A stretch of DNA of 64,000 nt from the NCBI RefSeq assembly GCF_018437505.1, contig NZ_CP072467.1, positions 558,001 through 622,000 on the forward strand, written 5' to 3'. A program made the position numbers and the translations under genes. The notes under the pieces were generated by a model. It saw nothing but the letters and a program-made list of their open reading frames with translations, ran no database searches and was not told the origin of the DNA. Shown here piece after piece: positions 44,143 through 52,178 of this stretch. This DNA is from Spiractinospora alimapuensis (GTDB lineage Bacteria; Actinomycetota; Actinomycetes; Streptosporangiales; Streptosporangiaceae). Positions within the stretch are counted from its first letter, which is position 1, and each line of letters opens with the position of its first letter.

Positions 44143-45083
44143 TCGACCGAGCCCGGGCGATCCTGCTCACCGCGGGGTCCCGCCTCCTCTCCGCCCTGGT
44201 CGTCATGTTCCTCGCGGCGACCGTGACCTTTCTGCTGGTCCGGATCTCCGGCGACCCATTGGCGCTGCTGCTTCCCCCCGACGCGACACAGGAACAGGCC
44301 GACGAGCTCGCCGCCACCCTCGGACTCGACCAACCCCTCGCCGTGCAGTACGTCGAGTACCTCGCTGGCCTGGCCCGGTTCGACCTGGGCGACTCGCTCT
44401 TCTACAACCAGCCCGTCCTCACGGTCATCGCGGAGCGGCTCCCGGCGACGGCGCTGCTGGCGACCTCCGCGCTCGCCATCGCGTTGCTCCTCGCCGTCCC
44501 GACCGGGATCATGGCCGCGATGCGGCGCGGTACCGCCGGCGACAAGGGGGTCATGGCGGTCATCCTGGTAGGGCAGTCGACGCCGCCGTTCTGGATCGGC
44601 ATCGTCCTGGTCTTGGTGTTCGCGGTCCAGCTTCAGGTCCTCCCGGCGGCGGGCTACGGATCAGCCGCGAACCTGCTGCTGCCCGCCGTGACCCTGGCCA
44701 TCTACTCGGTCGCCGTCATCGCCCGGTTGCTGCGTTCGTCGCTGATCGACGTGCTTTCCGCGGACTACATGCGTACCGCGACCGCGAAGGGATACGGACC
44801 GACCCACGGGGTTCTCGCCCACGGACTGCGCAACGCCTCGCTGCCCGTCGTCACCGTCGTCGGCCTGGAGACGGGCACCCTGCTCAGCGGCGCGATCCTC
44901 ACCGAGCAGGTATTCGGCTGGCCGGGGCTCGGCAGCCTGACCGTCGAGGCGATCTCCAACCGTGACCTCCCCCTGGTCCAGGGCACCGTACTGCTCTTCG
45001 CCCTGATCTTCGTGGTCATCAACATCCTCGTCGACCTGTCCTACAGCATCCTCGACCCGCGCGTCCGGACGGAGAAGCGATGA
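44139..45083 (+). CDS. ABC transporter permease (DppB type)
   Basis: Six transmembrane helices. The N-terminal VVMFLAATVTFLLVRISGDPLALL and the loop segment DQPLAVQYVEYLAGLARFDLGDSL are DppB/OppB hallmarks, and the EAA region reads ADYMRTATAKGYGPTHGVLAHGLRNASLPVVT. Start and stop overlap the preceding and following genes by four bases (ATGA), a sign of strong translational coupling. It forms the channel with the next gene product. Confidence 0.93.
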   Translation: MIDRARAILLTAGSRLLSALVVMFLAATVTFLLVRISGDPLALLLPPDATQEQADELAATLGLDQPLAVQYVEYLAGLARFDLGDSLFYNQPVLTVIAERLPATALLATSALAIALLLAVPTGIMAAMRRGTAGDKGVMAVILVGQSTPPFWIGIVLVLVFAVQLQVLPAAGYGSAANLLLPAVTLAIYSVAVIARLLRSSLIDVLSADYMRTATAKGYGPTHGVLAHGLRNASLPVVTVVGLETGTLLSGAILTEQVFGWPGLGSLTVEAISNRDLPLVQGTVLLFALIFVVINILVDLSYSILDPRVRTEKR

Positions 45084-45979
45084 CACCCACCCAGACCACC
45101 GGCGTCCCCTCCCCGACGCGAGAAAGTGGGCACAGCACCTGGCGGGCCCTGAGAAGGAACCGGTGGGGAATGGCCGCGCTCGTCCTCCTCGGCGTCGTCG
45201 TCCTCGCCGCGGTCCTCGCCCCGCTGATAGCGCCCGCCGACCCACAGGCGCAGAACCTGCTGAGCCGCCTGGTCCCCCCGGCGTGGGGGGAGGGCGGGAG
45301 CACGGCCCACCTGTTGGGAACCGACCAACTGGGCCGCGACGTGCTCAGCAGGCTCATCTACGGCAGCCGCGTGTCCCTCCTCGTGGGCATCAGCGCCGCC
45401 GCCCTCTCCGGCGTCATCGGGGCGATCGCCGGTCTGGCCGCCGGCTACTACGGAGGGTGGACCGACCGGATCCTGATGCGCCTGGCCGACGTCCAACTGG
45501 CGTTCCCCGCCATCCTGCTCGCCCTCGCCGTCGTCGCATTCCTGGGCAGCAGCCTGTGGATCGTCATCATCGTGCTGGGGATCGCGGGCTGGGTGTCCTA
45601 CGCCCGCGTCGTCCGGTCCGAGGTGCTCAGCCTCAAGACCCGGGAGTTCGTCACCGAGGCGCGAGCCATCGGGGTCGGAGACCTCACCATCATCCGACGC
45701 CACCTGCTCCGCAACGTGCTGGCCCCGCTGGCGACGATCGCGACCCTCAACGTGGCCTCGGTGATCGTCGCCGAGAGCGCGCTCAGCTTCCTCGGCCTCG
45801 GCGTCCCCACGACCATCCCCACATGGGGCAACATGCTCGCCGACGGCCAGCTCTATCTCGGGACATCCTGGTGGATCGCCGTCTTCCCCGGGATCGCGCT
45901 GATGCTCACGTCCCTGTCGATCAACATCACCGGCGACGCGATTCGTGACGCCACCGATCCGAAGGCGTACCGCGGATGA
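45080..45979 (+). CDS. ABC transporter permease (DppC type)
   Basis: The start includes the DppC/OppC pattern RRNRWGMAALVLLGVVVLAAVLAPLIAP then GTDQLGRDVLSRLIYGSRVSL. The EAA loop is FVTEARAIGVGDLTIIRRHLLRNVLAPL. The C terminus ends in SINITGDAIRDATDPKAYRG, also typical. Overlapping ATGA junctions occur at both ends. Partner of the upstream permease. Confidence 0.93.
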   Translation: MTPTQTTGVPSPTRESGHSTWRALRRNRWGMAALVLLGVVVLAAVLAPLIAPADPQAQNLLSRLVPPAWGEGGSTAHLLGTDQLGRDVLSRLIYGSRVSLLVGISAAALSGVIGAIAGLAAGYYGGWTDRILMRLADVQLAFPAILLALAVVAFLGSSLWIVIIVLGIAGWVSYARVVRSEVLSLKTREFVTEARAIGVGDLTIIRRHLLRNVLAPLATIATLNVASVIVAESALSFLGLGVPTTIPTWGNMLADGQLYLGTSWWIAVFPGIALMLTSLSINITGDAIRDATDPKAYRG

Positions 45980-47658
45980 GACCTCTCCTGAGCATCGACG
46001 ACCTGGCCATCGACTTCGAACTCGGCCACGAGACCGTACACGCGGTCAAGGGCGCCTCCATCGACGTCGCGGAAGGGGAGATCGTCGCACTCGTGGGTGA
46101 GTCCGGGAGCGGGAAGACCGCGACCGCGCTGTCCATCCCGCGGCTCAACCCCGTCCCCCCGTGCGTCTACCGCTCCGGAACGGTCACCTTCGACGGCCGC
46201 GACACGTTGCGGCTGGACGCCGCCGAGCTGCGGAACCTGCGCGGCAACGACATCGCCATGATCTTCCAGGACCCCATGACCAGCCTGAACCCGGTCAAGA
46301 AGGTGGGCACCCAGATCGGTGAGGTCGTCACCCTGCACCGTGGCCTGCGCGGAGAGAAGCGGAGGGCGGCGGTCGTCGACGCCCTCGCCGAGGCGGGCGT
46401 CCCCCGCCCGACGGAACGCGCGGCACTGTACCCCCACGAGCTCTCCGGCGGCCTACGGCAACGGGCGATGATCGCCATGGCGTTGATCGCGCGACCGCGT
46501 CTCCTCATCGCCGACGAGCCCACCACCGCGCTCGACGTCACCGTGCAGGCCCAGATCCTGGAGCTCCTGGCCGAGCTGCGCGAGCGCCACCACATGGGAG
46601 TCCTGCTGATCACGCACGATCTCGGCGTGGTGGCGGATATCGCCGACCGGGTCACCGTCATGCGCGACGGTGAGGTCGTCGAGGCGAGTCCCGTCCAGTC
46701 CGTCTTCGACCGTCCCCAACACGAGTACACGCGCGGCCTCCTGGCCGCGACGCCCCGACTCACCTCCGACGACGACCACCCGCAGCGGGGCGGCGACGCG
46801 GCGCCTCTCATCGAGCTCGACGGTGTACGCAAGGTGTTCACGGCCAGGGGCCGCCGTGCCGGGACAGTCGCGGTGGACAACGTGTCGCTGCGAACCCATG
46901 AGCGGGAGACGATGGCCGTCGTGGGCGAGTCGGGTTCGGGCAAGACCACGCTGACCCGCCTCCTCCTCGGCCTCACGGAGCCCACCGCCGGGCGGGTGCG
47001 CGTGGAGGGGACTGACCTGGGGCAGGCGTCACGCAAGCGCCTGAAGGAGATCCGTCGCCGGATGCAGGTCGTCTTCCAGGACCCCTACTCGAGCATGAAC
47101 CCTCGTCTGCGGGTTTCCGACATCGTCGCCGAGCCGCTCGTCACCCATCGGCCGACGACGCGCGGCAGACGCGGGCGCGAGGAGCGTGAGGACACGGTCG
47201 CCGCTTCCCTGCGCGCGGTCGGGTTGGACGAGGACGCCGCCCGGCGGTTCCCCCACGAGTTCTCCGGCGGGCAGCGGCAACGCGTCTCGATCGCCAGAGC
47301 CCTCGTGCTGCGCCCGGCGATCGTCATCCTCGACGAGCCGACCAGCGCGCTCGACGTGTCGGTGCAGGCCCAGGTCCTCGACCTCCTGGCCTCGCTCAAG
47401 GAGGAGTTCGGGCTGACCTACGTCTTCGTCTCGCACAACCTGGCGGTCGTGAACCGGGTCGCCGACCGGGTCGCCGTCATGAAGGACGGCGCCGTGGTGG
47501 AACTCGGGGAGGCCCGTCAGGTCCTCTCGCGGCCCGAACACCCCTACACCCAGCGCCTCGTCGCGGCCGTTCCCGAACCCGACCCGTCACGATCGCGGCT
47601 GCGCGCCCGCGAGCGGGACGGGTCGCCGGGTTCCCCCGGTGGGGAGGTCGCGCGGTGA
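45976..47658 (+). CDS. Fused ABC transporter ATP-binding protein (DppD-DppF)
   Basis: Two complete ATPase modules lie in one 560-residue chain. The first has GESGSGKTATAL near residue 41, SGGLRQRAMIAMAL and ADEPTTALDVT. The second has GESGSGKTTLTRLL near residue 316, SGGQRQRVSIARAL and LDEPTSALDVS. Both contain the C-terminal oligopeptide-transporter extension (HEYTRGLLAATP, HPYTQRLVAAVP). It powers import by the two permeases. It overlaps the second permease by four bases and ends six bases from the convergent ROK gene. Confidence 0.94.
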   Translation: MRPLLSIDDLAIDFELGHETVHAVKGASIDVAEGEIVALVGESGSGKTATALSIPRLNPVPPCVYRSGTVTFDGRDTLRLDAAELRNLRGNDIAMIFQDPMTSLNPVKKVGTQIGEVVTLHRGLRGEKRRAAVVDALAEAGVPRPTERAALYPHELSGGLRQRAMIAMALIARPRLLIADEPTTALDVTVQAQILELLAELRERHHMGVLLITHDLGVVADIADRVTVMRDGEVVEASPVQSVFDRPQHEYTRGLLAATPRLTSDDDHPQRGGDAAPLIELDGVRKVFTARGRRAGTVAVDNVSLRTHERETMAVVGESGSGKTTLTRLLLGLTEPTAGRVRVEGTDLGQASRKRLKEIRRRMQVVFQDPYSSMNPRLRVSDIVAEPLVTHRPTTRGRRGREEREDTVAASLRAVGLDEDAARRFPHEFSGGQRQRVSIARALVLRPAIVILDEPTSALDVSVQAQVLDLLASLKEEFGLTYVFVSHNLAVVNRVADRVAVMKDGAVVELGEARQVLSRPEHPYTQRLVAAVPEPDPSRSRLRARERDGSPGSPGGEVAR

Positions 47659-47663
47659 GTGCG

Positions 47664-48575
47664 TCAGCTCGCCTGGGAGAGGACGAGACCGGCCGCGCCC
47701 AAGAGTGTGGAGTCGTCCTCGTCGACGTCGGCGACGAGGACGTGGGGCGGCTCGGCCTCGGCGTTCCAGGCGGTCACCGCGCGCAGGCGTCGTTCGATCC
47801 GGTCCAGGAACGCCGGACCCGCCCACCGTGCCTCTCCGTGCAGGATGAAGCGGCCGGGTGCGAACAACTGTTGGATGTTGGCGAGTCCCAGCGCGAGGTT
47901 GTCGGCGTAGTCGTCGAGCAGGTGGGCGGCCCGCGACTCCCCCGCCTCCGCCATCTCGGTCAGGGTGGGCAGGTCACCGGCCGCGTATCCGGATCGGGCG
48001 GCGGCGTCCCGCAGCCACCGGCTGGTGGCGACCGTCCGCCAGCACCCGGTCGCTCCGCAGGTGCACACCTCGCCGTCCGCGGCGACGACCATGTGCGCGC
48101 CGCTGCGGCCACCGGGCGGCGCGATGATCCGGCCCTCGTAGAGCAGGCCGACGCCCAACGTCTCGCCGGTGCTCACCGACGCGAACTCACGTCGGCCCCG
48201 TCCATGTCCGAACCAACGGTCCCCGAGGACCTGGAGCCGGGCCCGGTGCTCCACGTAGGCGGGGGCGCGTCCGCTCGCCGACACCACCGAGGTGAGGGGG
48301 AAGTCGTTCAGCTCCGGCAGGTCGTAGCACGACACGACGGTTCCCGCGACGGTGTCGACCAGCCCCGGGCAGGCCACGCCGATTCCGGTGACCCGGTGGA
48401 AGGTGAAGCACCGTTGGACGACGTCGGTGAGGGTGTCCCGGACCGCTCCGGGGACCGAGGGGTCGAACGTCGCCTCGACCAGATGGCGGACGCCTCCGTC
48501 GCGCTCCAGCACCGCCGCACGCACCGAACCGGGCAGCAGCTCGACCGAGCCGAGCGCGTTGTCCGTCGTCGACAT
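47664..48575 (-). CDS. ROK-family protein lacking catalytic residues
   Basis: The ROK fold is recognisable from GVACPGLVDTVAGTVVSCYD, ETLGVGLLYEGRIIAPPGGRSGAHM and the zinc motif CTCGATGCW. Several kinase features are lost: the N-terminal DxGGTK phosphate motif is GSVELLPGSV, the catalytic Asp of the N-D segment is Arg (YVEHRARLQVLGDRW), and the Glu of the E-x-G-H segment is replaced. There is no HTH domain. It is therefore probably a ligand-binding pseudokinase. GGAAGG precedes ATG 48575. It diverges from the creatininase gene. Confidence 0.78.
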   Translation of the reverse strand: MSTTDNALGSVELLPGSVRAAVLERDGGVRHLVEATFDPSVPGAVRDTLTDVVQRCFTFHRVTGIGVACPGLVDTVAGTVVSCYDLPELNDFPLTSVVSASGRAPAYVEHRARLQVLGDRWFGHGRGRREFASVSTGETLGVGLLYEGRIIAPPGGRSGAHMVVAADGEVCTCGATGCWRTVATSRWLRDAAARSGYAAGDLPTLTEMAEAGESRAAHLLDDYADNLALGLANIQQLFAPGRFILHGEARWAGPAFLDRIERRLRAVTAWNAEAEPPHVLVADVDEDDSTLLGAAGLVLSQAS

Positions 48576-48640
48576 CCGGAAACCTTCCGTCCAGGCGGGC
48601 CGGCCCACGATCACGGGTCGACCGCGATGAGGAGTAAGGC

Positions 48641-49474
48641 ATGACTGTACGACACCTGACCGAGCTGACGGCGGCCGAGCTCCGGGAGGCCGCACCGAGC
48701 TCGATCGCGGTGCTGCCCATCGGGTCGCAGGAACAGCACGGTGGACACCTGCCGATGGGCACCGACCTGATGATGGCGGAGACCGTCGTCGACCGTTCCT
48801 TGGCCCGGTTGGAGGACCAGGAGCCCGATCTCGTCCGTCTACCCGCCCTGCCCTACGGGTACAGCCCGCACCATGCGTTCGCGGCCGCCGTCACTCTGAC
48901 CTCGGCGACGCTGGTGAGTCTGCTCGGGGAGGTCATCGAGAGCCTCGTCGACATCGGATTCCGTCGGGTGATCGTGGTCAACGGGCACGGTGGCAACGAC
49001 GAGGCGATGCGGGTCGCGGTGAAGGGGGCCGCGCTACGCCGCGACATCGCGGTCGCCGCCTGCAACTACTGGGACATCCGCGCCGACGCCGGGCAGGACA
49101 CGCCCGACGGGGCCGAGGAGAGCAGGACGCCCGGGCACGCGGGCTGGTTCGAGACCTCGCTGATGCTCGCCGCGACCCCGGAGCGGGTCGGCCCTCCACG
49201 CTGGTCGCCGCCGGAAGGACCGCCACCACTGTTCGACCGGCCGCCCTACCCGGGGCTGGCGGTGGAACGCCACGGCGAGTGGGAACGGGTCGGCGGCGTG
49301 ACCGACGACCCCGCGACGGCCAGTGCCGACGTCGGGCACCGGCTGCTCACCCAACGAGTCGACGGGCTGGTGGGGGCGATCGTCGCGTTCGACCGCGCCA
49401 CCCGGGCCAGCCACGGGGTCGGTGACGTCGCGACCGGACCCTCCGACGCGCGGGGACGGAAGGGCACACCATGA
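48641..49474 (+). CDS. Creatininase-family amidohydrolase
   Basis: The metal ligands of the creatininase fold are present: LPIGSQEQHGGHLPMGTDLM (Glu, His and Asp) and VVNGHGGND, with a later Glu in GWFETSLML. Family members open lactam or amide rings (creatinine, 3-dehydro compounds, formamides) or cleave peptides, as in MftE. The substrate here is unknown. GAGGAG precedes the ATG. The stop overlaps the next start (ATGA), so it is co-translated with the enolase-superfamily enzyme. Confidence 0.87.
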   Translation: MTVRHLTELTAAELREAAPSSIAVLPIGSQEQHGGHLPMGTDLMMAETVVDRSLARLEDQEPDLVRLPALPYGYSPHHAFAAAVTLTSATLVSLLGEVIESLVDIGFRRVIVVNGHGGNDEAMRVAVKGAALRRDIAVAACNYWDIRADAGQDTPDGAEESRTPGHAGWFETSLMLAATPERVGPPRWSPPEGPPPLFDRPPYPGLAVERHGEWERVGGVTDDPATASADVGHRLLTQRVDGLVGAIVAFDRATRASHGVGDVATGPSDARGRKGTP

Positions 49475-50598
49475 GGATCGAGACCGTCGACGTGTGGGTG
49501 GTCAACCTTCCGCTCACCAATCCATTCACCAGCTCGTTCGAGACCAAGACGGGAGAGACTCGCACGGTGGTCCGGATCCGGCTGGACAACGGGGCTGAGG
49601 GGTGGGGCGAGACCATGTGGGGTCGGCCGGTGGCCGCCCTGGTGGAGCGGCTGGGGGCGGAACTGGTCGGGCGCAGCCCCTTCGACGTGGAGTCCCTGCG
49701 GACGAGGAACCGCATGGTGCCGTTCTTCCACGGCTACCTGGGGTACGCGGCGCTGGCCGCGTTGGACGTGGCGTGCTGGGACGTGATCGGCACACTGTCC
49801 GGTCAGCCGCTGGCCAACCTGCTCGGCGGCCGGGTGCGGGAGGAGGTGCCGATCACCGCGCTGATCACCCGAGCCGACGCACCGGGCGTCGCGTCCTCCG
49901 ATCTCCCTCGCGCGCTCGCCGACCACACGGCCGAGGTCGTGGCGCGCGGCGGGTTCACCGCGGTGAAGCTCAAGGGCACCACCGACGTGTCCGGTGACGT
50001 GGCGATCCTGCGCGCGATCCGGGACCGCCTGCCCGACGTCGAGCTGCGCGTCGACCCCAACGCGGCCTGGTCGGTGCCGGACTCGATCCGAGCCGGCATC
50101 CAACTCGAGGAGCTCGACCTGGAGTACCTCGAGGATCCGTGTGTCGGCATCGACGGGATGGCGGAGGTCCGGCGACGGGTCCGGATCCCGCTGTGCACCA
50201 ACATGTGCGTCGTCCGGTTCGAGGACTTCGCCCCGGCGGTGAGACTCGGCGCCGTGGACGTCGTGCACGGCGACGTCTACAAGTGGGGCGGGGTCCTGGC
50301 CACGAAGAACCTCGCTGCTCACTGCGAGACCTTCGGCCTGGGCATGAACCTGCACAGCGGAGGGGAACTGGGCATCGCCACCGCGGCCCACCTGGCCGTC
50401 GTCGCCAGCACGCCGGTCCTGGACCGCGCCATCGACAGCATGTACTACCTCCACGCCGACGACATCGTCGAACCACTCACCCTGGTGAACGGATCGCTCA
50501 GTGTTCCGACCGGACCCGGTCTCGGGGTCGAGGTCGACGAGGACAAACTCGCCCAATACGCCGCCCGCAACCAGGCCGAGGGAGATCTCACCGGGTAG
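49471..50598 (+). CDS. Enolase-superfamily enzyme, glucarate dehydratase-like
   Basis: The capping domain starts TVDVWVVNLPLTNPFTSSFE. The barrel has the K-x-K pair in AVKLKGTTD, metal ligands in RVDPNAAWS and LEYLEDPC, CTNMCVVRF, HGDVYKWGG, and the His in NLHSGGELG. The DPN/ED/TN/HS combination fits the glucarate-dehydratase branch rather than dipeptide epimerases. It would dehydrate an acid sugar or related hydroxyacid by proton abstraction. The 375-residue length is a little below that of GlucD. It is translationally coupled to the creatininase gene. Confidence 0.82.
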   Translation: MRIETVDVWVVNLPLTNPFTSSFETKTGETRTVVRIRLDNGAEGWGETMWGRPVAALVERLGAELVGRSPFDVESLRTRNRMVPFFHGYLGYAALAALDVACWDVIGTLSGQPLANLLGGRVREEVPITALITRADAPGVASSDLPRALADHTAEVVARGGFTAVKLKGTTDVSGDVAILRAIRDRLPDVELRVDPNAAWSVPDSIRAGIQLEELDLEYLEDPCVGIDGMAEVRRRVRIPLCTNMCVVRFEDFAPAVRLGAVDVVHGDVYKWGGVLATKNLAAHCETFGLGMNLHSGGELGIATAAHLAVVASTPVLDRAIDSMYYLHADDIVEPLTLVNGSLSVPTGPGLGVEVDEDKLAQYAARNQAEGDLTG

Positions 50599-50640
50599 CC
50601 AGCACCGCCCCACCCAGCCCTGCCCCACTTCCCCGCCAGG

Positions 50641-50714
50641 ATTTCTCCACCCCCATCGGGATGTGCGCGCATCGATCGGGTGGGGGCGCGCATCGACCCG
50701 CCATAGCGGGGCCA
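50641..50714. repeat. Dispersed intergenic repeat, copy 2
   Basis: This aligns with 27014-27086: 22 identical leading bases, then a variable centre, a conserved GGTGGGGG, and a CGACCCGCCATAGCGGGG block that can form a second stem (CCCGC/GCGGG). Again it lies between convergent gene ends, 43 bases after the enolase-type gene and 2 bases before the methyltransferase stop. Confidence 0.65.
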
Positions 50715-50715
50715 G

Positions 50716-51369
50716 TCACACACGCGGCCGGTTCGCGGTCACGATGAGGGTGCCGAGCAGCTCCGGGTCGGGGGCTGGCTGCACCCAGGCGTTGATCGAG
50801 GTGAACCCGTGCGCCGCCAGGAGGTCTGCCCATCCTTGGGGTTCGTGGGCCCAGCGTCGTACCCACACGCGCCGGCCGTGGAACCCGGCCGCGTACATGC
50901 CCTGCGCCCCGTAACACCCGGGGATGGGCGGGGCGTGGGAGAAGACCAGGTGCCCACCGGGTTCCAGATGGTCGCGAACGAGGGGCAGCAGGAGAGCGGG
51001 GTCGGTGAACCAGAGAGCGCCCCAGATGGAGTAGATCGCGTCCCACCGGCGTGTGCTCGCGCGGAGGTAGTCCAGGACGTCGGTGTGGACGAACTCCACG
51101 TTCGGCTGGTCGGCCCAATGCCGGGCGGCCTGGTCGCACTGGAAGGGCGAGACGTCGATCCCGGTGACGCGGACGCCCCGTTCGGCCAGGGCACCGGCGG
51201 CATCCCCCGCGCCCGACCCCAGTTCCAGCGCCGAGTCGGGATCGCCCAGCAGCTCGACCCCAGGACCGTGGCCCTCGTACTGGGTCCAGCGGAACTCGCG
51301 AACACCTGAGTTTCGCGAGGCGCGGTCCGCGCCCCACTCGTCCCAGAAACCCGCCTCGGACGTGGTCAC
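50716..51369 (-). CDS. Class I SAM-dependent methyltransferase
   Basis: SAM motif ALELGSGAGDAAGALAERG, acidic VTGIDVS, VHTDVLDYLRAS, YSIWGALWFTD and LEPGGHLVFSHAPP define a methyltransferase of the Methyltransf_11/25 type. The start is uncertain. GTG 51369 gives VTTSEAGFWDEWGAD, which fits family N termini, but its ribosome site is weak; the frame stays open further upstream. Substrate unknown. It diverges from the TetR-P450 operon. Confidence 0.75.
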   Translation of the reverse strand: MTTSEAGFWDEWGADRASRNSGVREFRWTQYEGHGPGVELLGDPDSALELGSGAGDAAGALAERGVRVTGIDVSPFQCDQAARHWADQPNVEFVHTDVLDYLRASTRRWDAIYSIWGALWFTDPALLLPLVRDHLEPGGHLVFSHAPPIPGCYGAQGMYAAGFHGRRVWVRRWAHEPQGWADLLAAHGFTSINAWVQPAPDPELLGTLIVTANRPRV

Positions 51370-51494
51370 GACCGTGATTGTCGCGCCCCTGGCGGTGATC
51401 GCGCAAAGGACGTGGCCACTCGCCGGTCGGCGACCAAAACACCCAACGCTCATCCGGTCCCGACCTCGACGACCACGCACGATCAATTGCCGTT

Positions 51495-51514
51495 CATGCA
51501 ATACACCTTGCATG
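51495..51514. promoter_or_regulatory. TetR operator candidate CATGCAA-N6-TTGCATG
   Basis: Seven-base perfect arms lie 28 bases before the TetR start and between it and the divergent methyltransferase gene. The area is less GC-rich than its surroundings. Confidence 0.65.
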
Positions 51515-51541
51515 TGCCGTCGAGATCGGTAGGGTTCCGCC

Positions 51542-52165
51542 ATGGCCGAAGACTCCAGCCGCACCAGGTTGCTGCGCGCGGCCGAAGAACTCCTCAGGTC
51601 GGCGCCACTCGGCGCGGAACTGTCCCATCGGCGGTTGGCGGAACGAGCACAGGTGGATCCCTCCACGCTGTGGCGCGTCTTCGGCCGCGGCGACGAGGGC
51701 GTCATCCGTGCCCTCGCGGCGGAACGTAGCGCCGAGATGTGGCGGCGCACCGCACCCCGCGTCGGGGAGAGCGCCGCCGGCCACCTCAGCCGTGGCATGC
51801 GGGAGGTGATGGAGATGTGGCGCGAGCACGGACCCCTCTGGGCCGCGGTGATGAGGCTGACCGTCAGCAGTCAGAGCTTCGCGATGTGGTGGCACGAGGA
51901 CGTGATGGGGCGCTGGGCTCCCCTGCTCGCGGAGGCCTTCGCCCAACCCGGCACGCCCCTCGCCGACACCGAACGCCAGGTCTCCCTCTACCTCGACGCC
52001 GCCTGGCTGGCCTTCTACCGCACCGCTCGACGCGCCTGCGACCTGCGCGGCGAACACCGGGCCGACCTCGCGCACGCCCTCGAGGAGCAGACGTTGGGAG
52101 ACGTCGTCCGGTTCGGCCACCGCGCGTTCGGCCTGGTACCGGAAAATCCCCCCGACACCCCTTGA
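51542..52165 (+). CDS. TetR family transcriptional regulator
   Basis: The HTH is RTRLLRAAEELLRSAPLGAE then LSHRRLAERAQVDPSTLWRVFGRGDEGVIRAL. It deviates from the usual TLYYHF helix (TLWRVF) but keeps the order. The C-terminal domain is helical. It is the first gene of a three-gene operon with a P450 (13-base gap) and an NTF2-like protein. A palindrome at 51495 suggests autoregulation of the whole operon. Confidence 0.83.
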   Translation: MAEDSSRTRLLRAAEELLRSAPLGAELSHRRLAERAQVDPSTLWRVFGRGDEGVIRALAAERSAEMWRRTAPRVGESAAGHLSRGMREVMEMWREHGPLWAAVMRLTVSSQSFAMWWHEDVMGRWAPLLAEAFAQPGTPLADTERQVSLYLDAAWLAFYRTARRACDLRGEHRADLAHALEEQTLGDVVRFGHRAFGLVPENPPDTP

Positions 52166-52178
52166 GCTGAGGCCCCCA

